Positions 37,320 through 46,506 of a stretch of 64,000 nucleotides of DNA are shown piece after piece (positions within the stretch are counted from its first letter, which is position 1; each line of letters starts with the position of its first letter). The translations under genes were made by a program, and so were the position numbers. The notes under the pieces were generated by a model. The model made no database searches, was not told the DNA's origin, and worked only from the letters and a program-made list of their open reading frames with translations. This DNA comes from Actinomycetospora soli (GTDB lineage: Bacteria > Actinomycetota > Actinomycetes > Mycobacteriales > Pseudonocardiaceae), in the NCBI RefSeq assembly GCF_021026295.1, contig NZ_JAJNDA010000005.1:1-64000 (forward strand). Reading direction: 5' to 3'.

Positions 37320-38219
37320 ATGGCCCGTCGCGATGTCGAGTTCAGCGCCGAGGACGTCACGCTGCGGGGGTGGTTCTTCCCCGCCGAGGGCGTGTCGGGG
37401 CCCGCACCCGTCGTCGTGCTGGCGCACGGCTTCTCCGCGGTGAAGGAGATGTACCTCGACGAGTACGGCGAGTCCTTCGCCGCGGCGGGCCTGAACGCCC
37501 TGGTCTTCGACAACCGCAACTTCGGCGCCTCCGACGGCGAGCCGCGCCAGGAGATCGACCCGGTGGCGCAGGTCCGCGACTACCGCCACGCCATCACCTA
37601 CGCCTGCTCGCTCGACGAGGTCGACCGCACCCGGGTCGGCGTGTGGGGCTCGAGCTACTCCGGCGGGCACGTGCTCGTCGTCGCGGCGATCGACCGCCGG
37701 GTCAAGGCCGTCGTCGCGCAGGTCCCGCTCGTGTCCGGCTACGAGAACATCCGCTCGCTCGTGCGGTCGGACCTCATCGGCGGCTTCCGCGAGCAGTTCG
37801 ACGCCGACCGCGAGGCGCGGGGCCGGGGCGAGGCGCCGGCGATGGTGCCCGTCGTCGACCAGGACCCGATGGCGCCGTCGGCGCTGCCCACCCCGGACTC
37901 GTGGACGTGGTTCACCGGGACCCACGAGCAGCGCGCGCCGTCCTGGCGCAACGAGGTCACGCTGCGGACCGTCGAGATGCTCTCGGAGTACGAGCCGATC
38001 AGCTACATCCACCGCATCAGCCCGACCCCGCTGCTCATGCTGGTGGCCGAGAAGGACGTCCTGACGCCGACCGAGCTCGCCATCGGCGCCTATCAGCAGG
38101 CCCGCGAGCCGAAGAAGCTCGTCATCCTGCCCGGCGGGCACTTCGACGCCTACGTCGACGGCTACGACCACTCCATGCCCCCGGCGCGCGACTGGTTCGT
38201 CGAGCACCTGCGAGGCTGA
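37320..38219 (+). CDS. Alpha/beta hydrolase (dienelactone hydrolase-like or X-Pro peptidase-like fold)
   Basis: The 299-residue protein has the oxyanion region [14 protein letters not shown] near 34 and the nucleophile Ser in [14 protein letters not shown] near 108-112. An acid Asp is likely in VAEKDVLTP near 244, and the His in [11 protein letters not shown] near 276. The WGSSYSGG elbow is typical of serine hydrolases related to DUF1100/acetyl-xylan-like enzymes. The substrate is unknown. ATG 37320 follows GAGGAGG at 37307-37313. It probably belongs to one unit with the AraC gene 48 bases upstream and the YchJ gene six bases downstream. Confidence 0.85.
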   Translation: MARRDVEFSAEDVTLRGWFFPAEGVSGPAPVVVLAHGFSAVKEMYLDEYGESFAAAGLNALVFDNRNFGASDGEPRQEIDPVAQVRDYRHAITYACSLDEVDRTRVGVWGSSYSGGHVLVVAAIDRRVKAVVAQVPLVSGYENIRSLVRSDLIGGFREQFDADREARGRGEAPAMVPVVDQDPMAPSALPTPDSWTWFTGTHEQRAPSWRNEVTLRTVEMLSEYEPISYIHRISPTPLLMLVAEKDVLTPTELAIGAYQQAREPKKLVILPGGHFDAYVDGYDHSMPPARDWFVEHLRG

Positions 38220-38225
38220 CCGGCC

Positions 38226-38603
38226 GTGACCTCCCGTCGCTGCCCCTGCGGACTGCCCGAGCCCCTCGCTGCGTGCTGCGGCCGCTACCTCGGGCCGGAC
38301 GGCGCCGCCCCGCCGACCGCGGAGGCGCTGATGCGGTCGCGGTACACGGCGTTCGTGCACCACGACGTCGAGCACCTGCTCCGCACCTGGCACCCCTCGA
38401 CCCGGCCGGCGACGCTCGAGCTCGACCCCGACACCCGGTGGCGCGGGCTCGAGATCGTCGACCGGGTCGGGGGCGGGCTGTTCGACACCGAGGGCGTCGT
38501 CGAGTTCCGCGCCCACCACCGCGACGGCGTCCAGCACGAGCGGAGCCGGTTCACCCGCGTCGACGGGCGGTGGACCTACCGCGACGGCTCCGTCGCGCGC
38601 TGA
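38226..38603 (+). CDS. YchJ family SEC-C motif protein
   Basis: The 125-residue protein begins with a zinc-type SEC-C motif, [14 protein letters not shown] (residues 6-19). A NTF2-like domain follows with [20 protein letters not shown], the signature of the YchJ family. The function is unknown; UPF0225 members are linked to protein quality control only by the SEC-C domain. GTG 38226 lies seven bases after the hydrolase stop. Confidence 0.9.
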   Translation: MTSRRCPCGLPEPLAACCGRYLGPDGAAPPTAEALMRSRYTAFVHHDVEHLLRTWHPSTRPATLELDPDTRWRGLEIVDRVGGGLFDTEGVVEFRAHHRDGVQHERSRFTRVDGRWTYRDGSVAR

Positions 38604-38656
38604 ACGGCGGACGTTCGTGGTTCGATCGCGTCTCGCACACAGTTTGGGGTACGACG

Positions 38657-40153
38657 GTGAACCTCGCACAGAACCTGGTCGACACGGCGGACAGGTCCCC
38701 GGACGGGATCGCACTCCGGGCCGGCGGGTCGACCATCGACTACGCGTCCTTCCTCGCGACCGCCCGCGCCGTCGGCGGCGCGTTGCGGGACCTGGGCGTG
38801 CAACCGGGCGACCGGGTGGGGCTGGTGTCCTCGAACGTCCCCGCGTTCCCGATCGGCTTCTACGGCGCGTTGCTGGCCGGGGCCGGGGTGGTGCCGATGA
38901 ACCCGATGCTCACGCAGCGGGAGGTGAGCTACTACCTCGAGGACTCGGGCGCGAGCGTGGTCGTCGTGCTCGACGAGGTGGCCCGGGCCGCGCGCGGGGC
39001 CGCCGAGGCCGCGGGCATCCCGGTCCTCGAGCTGCCCGCCGCGGGACCGGCGGACGGGTCGCTCGCCGGCGAGCCGGTCACCGACCCGGTCGACCGGGCC
39101 GACGACGACCTCGCCGTCATCCTCTACACCTCCGGGACGACGGGTCAGCCCAAGGGCGCGATGCTGACCCACCACAACCTGGACACGAACTGCCGCACCA
39201 CCGTCGAGGCCCTCATCCGCACGACGCCCGACGACGTGATCATGGGCTGCCTGCCGCTCTTCCACGTCTTCGGCCTGACCTGTGGGCTCAACGCGGCCGT
39301 GGTGTCGGGTGCGTCGTTGGCGCTCATCCCGCGCTTCGACCCGAAGGCCGTCCTGCAGATCATCGAGCAGGAGCGGGTCACCGTCTTCGAGGGCGTGCCC
39401 ACGATGTACGGCGCGCTGCTCGACGTCGACGCGGAGTCCGACACGAGCAGCCTGCGGACCTGCATCTCCGGCGGTGCCGCGCTCCCCGTCGAGCTGCTCC
39501 ACTCCTTCGAGAAGAAGTTCGACGCGACCATCCTCGAGGGCTGCGGCCTCTCCGAGACGTCCCCGGTCGCCTCGTTCAACCAGCCCGACCAGGAGCGCAA
39601 GCCCGGTTCGATCGGCCGGCCCGTGCCGGGGATGGAGCTGCGGCTCGTCGACAACGACGGCGCCGACGTCGCCGTGGGCGAGGTCGGCGAGATCGCCATC
39701 CGCGGCGAGGGCGTGATGGCGGGCTACTTCGGGCGCGACGAGGCGACCGCCGAGTCCATCCCCGACGGCTGGTTCCGCTCGGGCGACCTCGCGAAGGTCG
39801 ACGACGACGGCTACTTCTTCATCGTCGACCGCAAGAAGCAGCTGATCATCCGGGGTGGCTACAACGTCTACCCGCGCGAGGTCGAGGAGGTGCTCTACCA
39901 GTACCCGTCGGTCGCCGAGGTGGCCGTCGTCGGGCTGAAGCACTCCCGGCTCGGCGAGGAGGTCGGGGCCGCCATCTCCGTGCGCGGCGGCGCCGAGATC
40001 GACGTCGAGGAGCTCAAGGCGTTCGCGAAGGAGCAGCTCGCGGGCTACAAGTACCCCCGCCACGTCTGGGTCGTCGACGACCTGCCCAAGGGCCCGACGG
40101 GCAAGATCCTGCACCGGGAAGTCGAACCGCCCTCGGACCTCGAGGTCGAGTGA
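38657..40153 (+). CDS. Long-chain fatty-acid-CoA ligase (FadD-like)
   Basis: The 498-residue AMP-forming synthetase has the P-loop [14 protein letters not shown] near residues 156-169, the A5 motif GCGLSETSP near 296, the A7 [18 protein letters not shown] near 371, and the catalytic Lys in [12 protein letters not shown] near 483. It activates a carboxylic acid to acyl-AMP and then acyl-CoA. The acid is not evident but the sequence is close to medium/long-chain FadD types. GTG 38657 is preceded by GGGG at seven bases. Its stop overlaps a doubtful small ORF. Confidence 0.92.
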   Translation: MNLAQNLVDTADRSPDGIALRAGGSTIDYASFLATARAVGGALRDLGVQPGDRVGLVSSNVPAFPIGFYGALLAGAGVVPMNPMLTQREVSYYLEDSGASVVVVLDEVARAARGAAEAAGIPVLELPAAGPADGSLAGEPVTDPVDRADDDLAVILYTSGTTGQPKGAMLTHHNLDTNCRTTVEALIRTTPDDVIMGCLPLFHVFGLTCGLNAAVVSGASLALIPRFDPKAVLQIIEQERVTVFEGVPTMYGALLDVDAESDTSSLRTCISGGAALPVELLHSFEKKFDATILEGCGLSETSPVASFNQPDQERKPGSIGRPVPGMELRLVDNDGADVAVGEVGEIAIRGEGVMAGYFGRDEATAESIPDGWFRSGDLAKVDDDGYFFIVDRKKQLIIRGGYNVYPREVEEVLYQYPSVAEVAVVGLKHSRLGEEVGAAISVRGGAEIDVEELKAFAKEQLAGYKYPRHVWVVDDLPKGPTGKILHREVEPPSDLEVE

Positions 40154-40349
40154 CCGCCGATCCCGACGAGGTCCCGACCGGGGCGCCGCCGGACCGCGCG
40201 CTCACCGACGCCGCCCGTGGCGGCGCTCCGGTGCGTCGTCGTCGACGGCGCAGGCGCCGGTCGGCCTCGTGCGGGACCCGCTGCCGGTGGCGCGCGGGGT
40301 CGGCGGGCCCGTCCGCGAGCTCGCCCCGGTGATCGACGACCTCGGCTGA
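40150..40349 (+). pseudogene. Possible frameshifted small gene after the acyl-CoA ligase
   Basis: A GTG at 40150 overlaps the ligase stop (GTGA) and opens a frame [20 protein letters not shown] that ends at 40332 after an unnatural Arg run. From about 40240 the codon pattern shifts to the -1 frame, which reads QAPVGLVRDPLPVARGVG and closes at TGA 40347-40349 with all G/C third positions. One frameshift near 40232-40250 would join both into a protein of about 66 residues. It may be a broken gene, a sequencing slip in CGTCGTCGTCGACGGCG, or chance. The region 40350-40415 holds only the next promoter. Confidence 0.35.
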
Positions 40350-40415
40350 ACCCTCTCCCCGCGGGAGACGCGAACGCTTGACCCTCGCGCCGCGGAAGCA
40401 ACCACGCTCCGAGGC

Positions 40416-40778
40416 ATGGACGACGACGCCAGCACCACCGCGCAGCTCCCCGCCACGATCACCACGTTCCTCGACGCCCAGGTGGCCCGCGACGAGACGA
40501 GGGCGCTCCCGCTCCTGACCGAGGACGCCGTCATCGTCGACGTCGCCGACGGCGGCGAGGTCTTCAGCGGCCCGGACGGGCTGCGGCGCTTCCTCGTCGA
40601 GGCAGGGACGGAGTTCACCTACACCACCGAGCTCACCGGGGTGACGCGGGACGGGGACATCTGGGTGGTGGGCCACCACCTCGAGGGCGACTTCCCCGGG
40701 GGAGAGGCGGACCTGGACTACCGGTTCACGCTCGCCGGCGACCGGATCGCCCGGCTCGACGTCGTGCTGCCGTCGTGA
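40416..40778 (+). CDS. SnoaL/NTF2-like protein
   Basis: The 120-residue protein has the alpha plus beta cone pattern of the NTF2-like superfamily. An N-terminal helix ends with FLDAQVARDETRALPLLTED, followed by FSGPDGLRRFLVE and paired strands with DIWVVGHHLEG and YRFTLAGDRIARLDVV. Members bind small hydrophobic ligands or act as isomerases and cyclases; the role here is unknown. TTGACC at 40378-40383 and a CACGCT-like -10 seven bases before ATG 40416 suggest its own leaderless promoter. Confidence 0.75.
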   Translation: MDDDASTTAQLPATITTFLDAQVARDETRALPLLTEDAVIVDVADGGEVFSGPDGLRRFLVEAGTEFTYTTELTGVTRDGDIWVVGHHLEGDFPGGEADLDYRFTLAGDRIARLDVVLPS

Positions 40779-40953
40779 CCGCCGCAGGGACCACCAGGGT
40801 TCGGACGGAGCAGGTCGGGCCCCGCCGCTCCTCGACCCGGAACTCGCCCCCGCCGTCGGCCGCCGTGCTGCTCGTGCCCACTCCGTCGGGGCCCGCCACC
40901 GGCCGGCGTCGGCCCGGGAGCAGCTGACGACCGGAGGACGCCCCGCCCCGTCG

Positions 40954-43095
40954 TCAGGACAGGGCGGGCGTCCGCGACTCCAGCGCACTGGTGAGCAGCG
41001 CGACCAGGGTCGCGTGCTGGGCGTCGGCGGTGGCGATCTCGCCCTCGGACCCGTCGAGCGCGACCGCGGCGAGCCCGGCCTTGTCGTCGATCAGCTCGGC
41101 GATGCGGGCGTCGATGGTCTGCGCGGCGAGGATGCGCCACGCCGTGACGGGCATCGACTGGCCGATGCGGTGGCAGCGGTCGATCGCCTGGGTCTGCTCG
41201 GCCGCGGTCCAGGGCAGCTCCGCGAGCACGATGTCCGACGCGACCTGCAGGTTGATGCCCACGCCGGCCGCCGTCAGCGAGCAGACGATGACCTGGACCT
41301 CCGGGTCCTCGACGAAGGCGTCGATGTTCTTCTGCCGGGCGGTGCGGGACTGGTCGCCGCGGATCGCCGCCCAGCGCACCCCCTGCTTGTCGAACGTCGC
41401 CTGCGCCTCGTCCATCACGTCGACGTGCTTGGCGAAGAAGACGACCTTGCCGGCGCTGCGGGCGAGCTGCGCGGCGTAGTCGGCCGCGAGCGCCGCCTTC
41501 GCCTGCCCGATCCGGCGCATCATCGTGAAGACGTTGTCGCCGTTGGGGGAGTTCTCGGCGTCCTTCTGCTCCCACGAGGCCACCAGGCGGACGAGGTCGC
41601 GGTCGATGCCCTCGACCGCCCGCTCGCCGCCCGACCGGGCGGCCAGGGCCTCGTCGTACCGCGCCATCATGCGCGCCGCGAGGTCGCGCTCCGCCGCCCG
41701 GATCGAGCGGCCGGTGGGTCCGTCGAGCTCGACGGGCAGGTCGGCGATCCGGCGCTCCGGGATGTCGGCGGCCACGTCGACCTTGCGTCGCCGCACGATC
41801 CCCATGTCGACGACCGCCTGGCGGGCCTCCGGGTAGAACTCCCGGTCGGCGGGCGTGAGGCCGGTGTCGGTGAGGGAGTCCATGAGGTCGGCGAGGGGCT
41901 TCTTCTCGTCGATCCAGCCGAGGAACTCCCAGATGGCGAGGAAGTCCTCGATGTCGTTGATCAGCGGGGTGCCGGTCAGCGCCATGAGCAGCGGCCGGCC
42001 CGCGAACGAGCGGACCTTCTCGGAGAGCGACAACACGTGCTGGGAGCGCTGCGAGCCCTTGTTCTTGATGAAGTGGGCCTCGTCGACGACCATCCCGCGG
42101 AAGCCGAAGTCGCCCAGCCAGCCGACGTGGCGGTCGAGGACGTCGTAGTTCACGACGACGATGTCGGCGAACCCGTCGACCGAGTCGCCGTTGCCGTGCA
42201 CGGCGGTGACCCCGCGGCGCGGGCACCACAGCCCGGCCTCGCGCACCCAGTTGGTCTTGACGACGTTCGGGACGACGACGAGCAGCGGGTAGGCCTCGGC
42301 GGCCTCCGCGGCGAGCAGCGCCTGCGCGGTCTTGCCCAGCCCGGGCTCGTCGGCGAGCAGGAAGGTGCGGTGGCCCTCGGCGACGGCCTCGACGACCTCG
42401 GCCTGGTGCGGCATGAGCAGCTGGCCGCCGCGGGTCTGCAGCGACCCGGGCTCGGGCAGGTCCATGCAGGCCGGGGCCCCGGCGCTCGCGCGCTCGAAGG
42501 AGCGCAGCAGCGGCTCGAGGAGCTCCCAGCTGGCCAGGCGCGACGGGCGGGGCGCGCTCGGGCGGGAGATCGAGTAGTCGGGCTCCATGAAGGGGTTCGC
42601 GAGCTGGCGCGAGATCACCGAGCGCGGGACGACGCCGCTGCGCACGGGCGCGACCGGCTCCTCCTCGGGCTCGGGCTCCGGCTCCTCGGCGACCTCGATG
42701 CCGGCCTTGCGCAGCATGTCGCGCTCGAGGGCGCGGGCCTCGTCGGAGACGACGGCGTCCTCGGAGAGCAGCACCATGAGCCGGGAGTCGCGCACCGCGC
42801 TCATCGCCAGGGAGGTGGCGACGTCGTCGAGCCGCTTGAGCTGCTCGGCGCGCTTCGTCTCGCCGAGGGACTCGTCGGCGCGGACCCGGGCGCGCTCGTC
42901 GCGCAGCATCAGCGCGACGGCCTGGAACTTCGTGCGGATCGACTCGGTCACCCGGCCGTTGCCGAGCGCGGTCTTGACCTCACGGACGGCGCGCTGGAGC
43001 ACCGACATCACGTCGTCGCCGCCGCGGCGGCCACCACGCCGCCGGTCGTTGGCGGCGCCACGGCGAGCCCTCGTGGGCTGGCCTCCTCGAGCCAC
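40954..43095 (-). CDS. SNF2-family DNA translocase/helicase
   Basis: The 713-residue protein has helicase motif I LLADEPGLGKTAQALL near residue 245-260, motif II VVDEAHFIKNKGSQRS near 336, motif III LMALTGTPLINDIEDF near 366, and C-terminal motifs V-VI with LTAAGVGINLQ and QAIDRCHRIGQ. An N-terminal helical region (about 30-150) has no clear DNA-binding domain. Bacterial SNF2 proteins move along DNA and remodel protein-DNA complexes; RapA-like binding to polymerase is not indicated. GTG 43095 is chosen because GGAGGAG precedes it. TATAGT at 43288-43283 on the minus strand is a strong -10 about 190 bases upstream. Confidence 0.88.
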   Translation of the reverse strand: MARGGQPTRARRGAANDRRRGGRRGGDDVMSVLQRAVREVKTALGNGRVTESIRTKFQAVALMLRDERARVRADESLGETKRAEQLKRLDDVATSLAMSAVRDSRLMVLLSEDAVVSDEARALERDMLRKAGIEVAEEPEPEPEEEPVAPVRSGVVPRSVISRQLANPFMEPDYSISRPSAPRPSRLASWELLEPLLRSFERASAGAPACMDLPEPGSLQTRGGQLLMPHQAEVVEAVAEGHRTFLLADEPGLGKTAQALLAAEAAEAYPLLVVVPNVVKTNWVREAGLWCPRRGVTAVHGNGDSVDGFADIVVVNYDVLDRHVGWLGDFGFRGMVVDEAHFIKNKGSQRSQHVLSLSEKVRSFAGRPLLMALTGTPLINDIEDFLAIWEFLGWIDEKKPLADLMDSLTDTGLTPADREFYPEARQAVVDMGIVRRRKVDVAADIPERRIADLPVELDGPTGRSIRAAERDLAARMMARYDEALAARSGGERAVEGIDRDLVRLVASWEQKDAENSPNGDNVFTMMRRIGQAKAALAADYAAQLARSAGKVVFFAKHVDVMDEAQATFDKQGVRWAAIRGDQSRTARQKNIDAFVEDPEVQVIVCSLTAAGVGINLQVASDIVLAELPWTAAEQTQAIDRCHRIGQSMPVTAWRILAAQTIDARIAELIDDKAGLAAVALDGSEGEIATADAQHATLVALLTSALESRTPALS

Positions 43096-43282
43096 GTACT
43101 CCTCCTCCGTGCACGACGCCGTCGTGCTGGCCTGTCGTGAGACAGCGGGGGCGCGAGGGTGCCGACCCGATGGGAGCGACCTCGACCCGTCGCCCGGGAG
43201 CCCCGCCGCAGAACAGGACCGCTCTGCGAAGAACCGGTGCGTCACCCGGACCGTGCGACACCACGGGTGGCGTCGCACCCGC

Positions 43283-43288
43283 GACTAT
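43283..43288 (-). promoter_or_regulatory. -10 element TATAGT upstream of the SNF2 gene
   Basis: TATAGT on the minus strand is a near-ideal actinobacterial -10 and lies 188 bases before the SNF2 start. It would give a 5' leader of about 180 bases with no other gene in it. The spacer 43096-43328 between the SNF2 start and the stop of rnhA on the same strand holds nothing else I can support. Confidence 0.45.
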
Positions 43289-43328
43289 ACGCGGACGGGA
43301 CGCGACCCGGTACGGGACACGCGCGAGG

Positions 43329-43967
43329 TCAGGCCACGGCCTTCGACCGCTCGACGGCGAGCCGGTCCACGAGGTCGTTCATCTCGTCGCCGGAGTGCCC
43401 CTTGACCCAGCGGAAGGAGATGTCGCCGCGCTCGTTGACCAGCGTGATCAGCGGTTCCCACAGGTCGCGGCTGACGACCGGCTTCTTCGCGCTCGTCGTC
43501 CAGCCACGCGCGATCCAGCCCTTCCACCAGCCGTCGCGGAAGCAGTTCACGACGTAGGTCGAGTCGCTGACCACCACCAACGGGCCCTCGAGCGAGCGCA
43601 CCGCCTCGAGCGCGGCGCGGATCTCCATGCGCTGGTTCGTGGTGCCGGCCTCGCCGCCGCTGTCCTGCCGGCCGTCCCGCGTCGCCCACGCCCAGCCACC
43701 GGGGCCGGGGTTGCCCGAGCACGCGCCGTCGGTCCAGACCTCCAGCGCCCCCTCGGCCGCGGGCATGTCCGCGCGCGCCGGCCTCGTCGCCTTCGTCGCG
43801 GCCTTCTTCGCGGGTGCCGTGCCCGGCGCCTTCGCCGGGGCGTCCCCGGCCGTGTCCGCGCACGCCACGTGCGCCCACCGCGGGCCGGCCTTCGCGATCT
43901 GCTCGCCGGGGGAGACGGGGGCGGCGCACACCCCGCAGGTGGTCGCGTACTTGGCGGTCATCGGCAC
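43329..43967 (-). CDS. rnhA: Ribonuclease HI with N-terminal zinc-ribbon-like domain
   Basis: The 212-residue protein joins a short CxxC...HxxC module (CGVCAAPVSPGEQIAKAG, then WAHVAC; residues 10-36) to an RNase HI domain by an Ala/Lys/Thr-rich linker (40-68). The catalytic set is complete: Asp in VWTDGACSGNPGPGGW near 75, Glu in NQRMEIRAALE, Asp in VVVSDSTYVVN and His/Asp in VKGHSGDEMNDLVDRLA. It cuts RNA in RNA-DNA hybrids. GTG 43967 is preceded by TACCCT at six bases on the minus strand, so the message is probably leaderless; ATG 43961 is the alternative. The front domain may add nucleic-acid binding. Confidence 0.9.
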   Translation of the reverse strand: MPMTAKYATTCGVCAAPVSPGEQIAKAGPRWAHVACADTAGDAPAKAPGTAPAKKAATKATRPARADMPAAEGALEVWTDGACSGNPGPGGWAWATRDGRQDSGGEAGTTNQRMEIRAALEAVRSLEGPLVVVSDSTYVVNCFRDGWWKGWIARGWTTSAKKPVVSRDLWEPLITLVNERGDISFRWVKGHSGDEMNDLVDRLAVERSKAVA

Positions 43968-44027
43968 GCGGCCAGGGTAGGTCGCGCCGCTCCCGCGCCC
44001 GTCACCCGCCGCGTGTCCGCCACCTCG

Positions 44028-44082
44028 CCGCGCGAGGGGAGGATTCGGGCGCTCTTCTGGCCCGAGGGTTCCCCTCGCGCGG
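44028..44082. repeat. 55-bp palindromic element, copy 2 (intergenic)
   Basis: CCGCGCGAGGGGA (44028-44040) and TCCCCTCGCGCGG (44070-44082) are perfect inverted repeats around a centre with TCGGGCGCTC and CCCGA, which extends the stem. It has exactly the length of the copy inside the decarboxylase gene (19233-19287), with 43 of 55 identical bases. Here it lies between rnhA and the sulfur monooxygenase gene, 20 bases after the stop of the latter, and could also act as its terminator. Confidence 0.7.
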
Positions 44083-44101
44083 GACCGGGGGAGGAGTGGC
44101 G

Positions 44102-45313
44102 TCAGCGCTTGCCCGCACTCCAGGCGTAGGGCAGCTCGGAGCCGTTGAGCACGTGGTCGCCGACCGTGCGGAGCTTGTGGATCAGCGGGTTGTGCACCGA
44201 GATGGTGCGGGCGTTGCGCCAGTGCCGGTCGAGGCGCAGGGCCTCCGAGGTGATCGACGCGCCGCCGACCTCGAACAGCTGGGTCGTCGCGTCGAGAACC
44301 GTCGGGATGACGGCGGCCTGGGCGCGGGCGACGTCGAACTCGACGCGGTCGAGCAGGTCGGCGTCCTCGCTGTCCCCGGCGAGGATCACGTCGAGCTGGT
44401 CGGCGATGTCGAGCACGATCGTCCGGGCCGCGTAGGCGGCCGAGGACAGCCGGCCGATCACCTGCTGCACCAGCGGGTCGTCCTTGGGCAGGTCGGCGGC
44501 GGCGTGGGTGTAGGAGCGGGTGCGCTCGCGGACCCAGGCGGACACGTCGTCGGTCGCGCGCTGCGCGATGCCCGCGAGCACGGCGAGCTGCACGAGCTGC
44601 AGGTAGGAGGTGCCGTACGTGCGCCCCGGCGTCCCGTAGCCCGGCCCGAGCACCCGGTCGCCGGGCACGAGGACGTCGCTGAACTCGGTGGTGCCGCTCG
44701 CGGTCAGGCGCTGGCCGAAGCCGTCCCAGTCGTCGTGCTGGGTGATGCCCTCGGCGTCGGCGTCCACGAGGACCGCGACGCGCTCGCCGGCCTGGTCGGC
44801 CGCGACGATGATGTGGTCGGCGTAGAGGCTGCCGGTGCTGTAGTACTTCGTGCCGTTCAGGCGCAGGGCGCCGTCGGTGGAGCCGTCGGGGGTCAGGGTC
44901 GTCTGGTAGCGGTCGATCGCGCCGACGCCCGGCTCGGAGATCGCGTTGCCCACGAGCGTGCCGTCGGCGGCCGCGCGCAGCCAGCGCTCCCGCTCGGGCC
45001 CCGGCTCGGCGAGCAGCTGCTCCTCGACGAACCACCAGTGCACGCGCAGGGCCTGCGGCAGGTTCGACTCCGCCGCCGCCAGGGCGATGAGCTGCCGGAA
45101 CAGCTGGCGCACGCTCGCGCCGTACCCGCCGAACTCGACGGGCACCCGCAGCGCGCCGAAGCGCACCTCCTTGAGCGCGCGGACCTCGTCGAAGGCCAGC
45201 GCACGGTCGTGCTCGCGCTGCAGCGCGCCCTCCGCGATGCGCGCGAAGACGGGAGCGAAGAGCTCGTCGAGCCTCGCGTCGGGGGTGGTCTCGGTGGGCA
45301 CGGTGGCGGTCAT
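44102..45313 (-). CDS. DszC/SfnC-like flavin monooxygenase of the acyl-CoA dehydrogenase fold
   Basis: The 403-residue protein has an acyl-CoA dehydrogenase fold but lacks a clear catalytic Glu. It carries EFGGYGASVRQLFRQLIALA near 61, NAISEPGVGAIDRY near 125 and NPLIHKLRTVGDHVLNG near 380, as in DszC/SfnC and dibenzothiophene-desulfurisation-like monooxygenases. Such FMNH2-dependent enzymes oxidise organosulfur compounds to release sulfur. ATG 45313 follows GAGAGGAA. The cysteine-type leader peptide 110 bases upstream strongly supports a role in sulfur acquisition. The true sulfur substrate is unknown. Confidence 0.85.
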   Translation of the reverse strand: MTATVPTETTPDARLDELFAPVFARIAEGALQREHDRALAFDEVRALKEVRFGALRVPVEFGGYGASVRQLFRQLIALAAAESNLPQALRVHWWFVEEQLLAEPGPERERWLRAAADGTLVGNAISEPGVGAIDRYQTTLTPDGSTDGALRLNGTKYYSTGSLYADHIIVAADQAGERVAVLVDADAEGITQHDDWDGFGQRLTASGTTEFSDVLVPGDRVLGPGYGTPGRTYGTSYLQLVQLAVLAGIAQRATDDVSAWVRERTRSYTHAAADLPKDDPLVQQVIGRLSSAAYAARTIVLDIADQLDVILAGDSEDADLLDRVEFDVARAQAAVIPTVLDATTQLFEVGGASITSEALRLDRHWRNARTISVHNPLIHKLRTVGDHVLNGSELPYAWSAGKR

Positions 45314-45423
45314 GGGTTCCTCTCGCGGACGGGGGCACGGCGACGACCGGGCCGGGGCGCGGCGGCACGCGCGGCCGCCGGGCGGACCGGGCCCGGGAGG
45401 TGAGGGGGTGCGGCGACGAGACG

Positions 45424-45501
45424 TCAGGCGCGACACAGCGCGGAGGCGACCCGCGCGAGGTCGATGTGACCCCGCGTGGTCAGCAGCACCGCCGCGATCA
45501 T
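45424..45501 (-). CDS. Cysteine-type leader peptide before the sulfur monooxygenase
   Basis: A 25-residue peptide starts at ATG 45501 and ends RVASALCRA. It carries the actinobacterial leader motif T-x-R-x-HIDLxRVxSALCR that precedes cys and other sulfur-uptake genes in mycobacteria and Streptomyces. TATGGT lies six bases before the ATG on the minus strand (45513-45508), so the transcript is leaderless. Slow translation at the late Cys codon when cysteine is scarce is thought to raise expression of the next gene. The 110-base space to the monooxygenase ATG is GC-rich and can fold. The family match is by eye. Confidence 0.8.
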   Translation of the reverse strand: MIAAVLLTTRGHIDLARVASALCRA

Positions 45502-45555
45502 GGAGCGACCATAACCCGCCGTCGGGACGGGTCCAAGGCGGTGTGAGGAGGCAGG

Positions 45556-46506
45556 ATGCCGACCATGGCGATCTCGTCGGCCGTGTCCGTCTCTGACGAG
45601 GTCCGCGCGGCGGTCGCCGCCCGCCGGCCCGTCGTCGCGCTCGAGACCACGATCATCACCCACGGTCTGCCGCGACCGCGGAACGTCACGGCGGCCCGCG
45701 ACGCCGAGGCACTGCTGCGCGGGGCGGGGGTCGTCCCGGCGACGGTCGGCGTGGTCGACGGGCGGCCGACGGTCGGGCTCTCGTCCGGGGAGATCGACCG
45801 ACTCGGGGCCGCCGACGACGTGCACAAGATCGGCACGCGCGACCTGCCCGTGGCGATGGCGCAGGGCTGGTCGGGCGGCACGACGGTGTCGGCGACGGCC
45901 GTCCTCGCCCACCGCGCGGGCGTCGGCGTCTTCGCCACCGGCGGCCTCGGCGGCGTGCACCGCGGCGCCGCGACGACGTTCGACGAGTCGGCGGACCTCG
46001 TGGCGCTGGCGGGTGTGCCGATCCTCGTGGTCTCGGCGGGGGTGAAGTCGATCCTCGACGTCGGCGCCACCCTGGAGCGGTTGGAGACGCTGCAGGTCAC
46101 GGTGCTGGGCTACCGCACGACGACCTTCCCCGGCTTCTACGTGCGCGACTCCGGGTTCGGGATCGCGGACCGGGTCGAGACGCCGGGCGAGGTGGCCGCG
46201 GTGGTGCGGGCGCGGGACGCGCTCGGGCTGTCCTCGGCGGTGCTGCTCGCCCACCCGGTGGCCGAGGCGGACGAGCTCGACGACGAGCTGCACCGCGCGG
46301 TGCTCGACGGGGCCCTCGCCGACGCCGAGGCCCACGGCGTGCGCGGCAAGGACACCACCCCGCACCTGCTCGACCACCTGCACCGCGCGAGCGCGGGCCG
46401 CAGCCTGGAGGTCAACCTCGCGCTCTACCGGGCCAACGTCGCGCTCGGCGGCGCGGTGGCCCGGGAGCTGTCAGCGCTCGACGGCGGCGGCGAGGTTCGC
46501 CAGTGA
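45556..46506 (+). CDS. psuG: Pseudouridine-5'-phosphate glycosidase
   Basis: The 316-residue enzyme has the family stretches VALETTIITHGLPRPRN near 26-42, DLPVAMAQGWSGGTTVSAT near 95-113, and GVFATGGLGGVHRGA near 122. It splits pseudouridine 5'-phosphate into uracil and ribose 5-phosphate. The catalytic Lys is expected in VVSAGVKSILDVGATLE near 160. ATG 45556 is preceded by GAGGAGG. No psuK kinase is adjacent, so the pathway partner must be elsewhere. The last 36 bases overlap the 3' end of a convergent gene. Confidence 0.92.
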   Translation: MPTMAISSAVSVSDEVRAAVAARRPVVALETTIITHGLPRPRNVTAARDAEALLRGAGVVPATVGVVDGRPTVGLSSGEIDRLGAADDVHKIGTRDLPVAMAQGWSGGTTVSATAVLAHRAGVGVFATGGLGGVHRGAATTFDESADLVALAGVPILVVSAGVKSILDVGATLERLETLQVTVLGYRTTTFPGFYVRDSGFGIADRVETPGEVAAVVRARDALGLSSAVLLAHPVAEADELDDELHRAVLDGALADAEAHGVRGKDTTPHLLDHLHRASAGRSLEVNLALYRANVALGGAVARELSALDGGGEVRQ

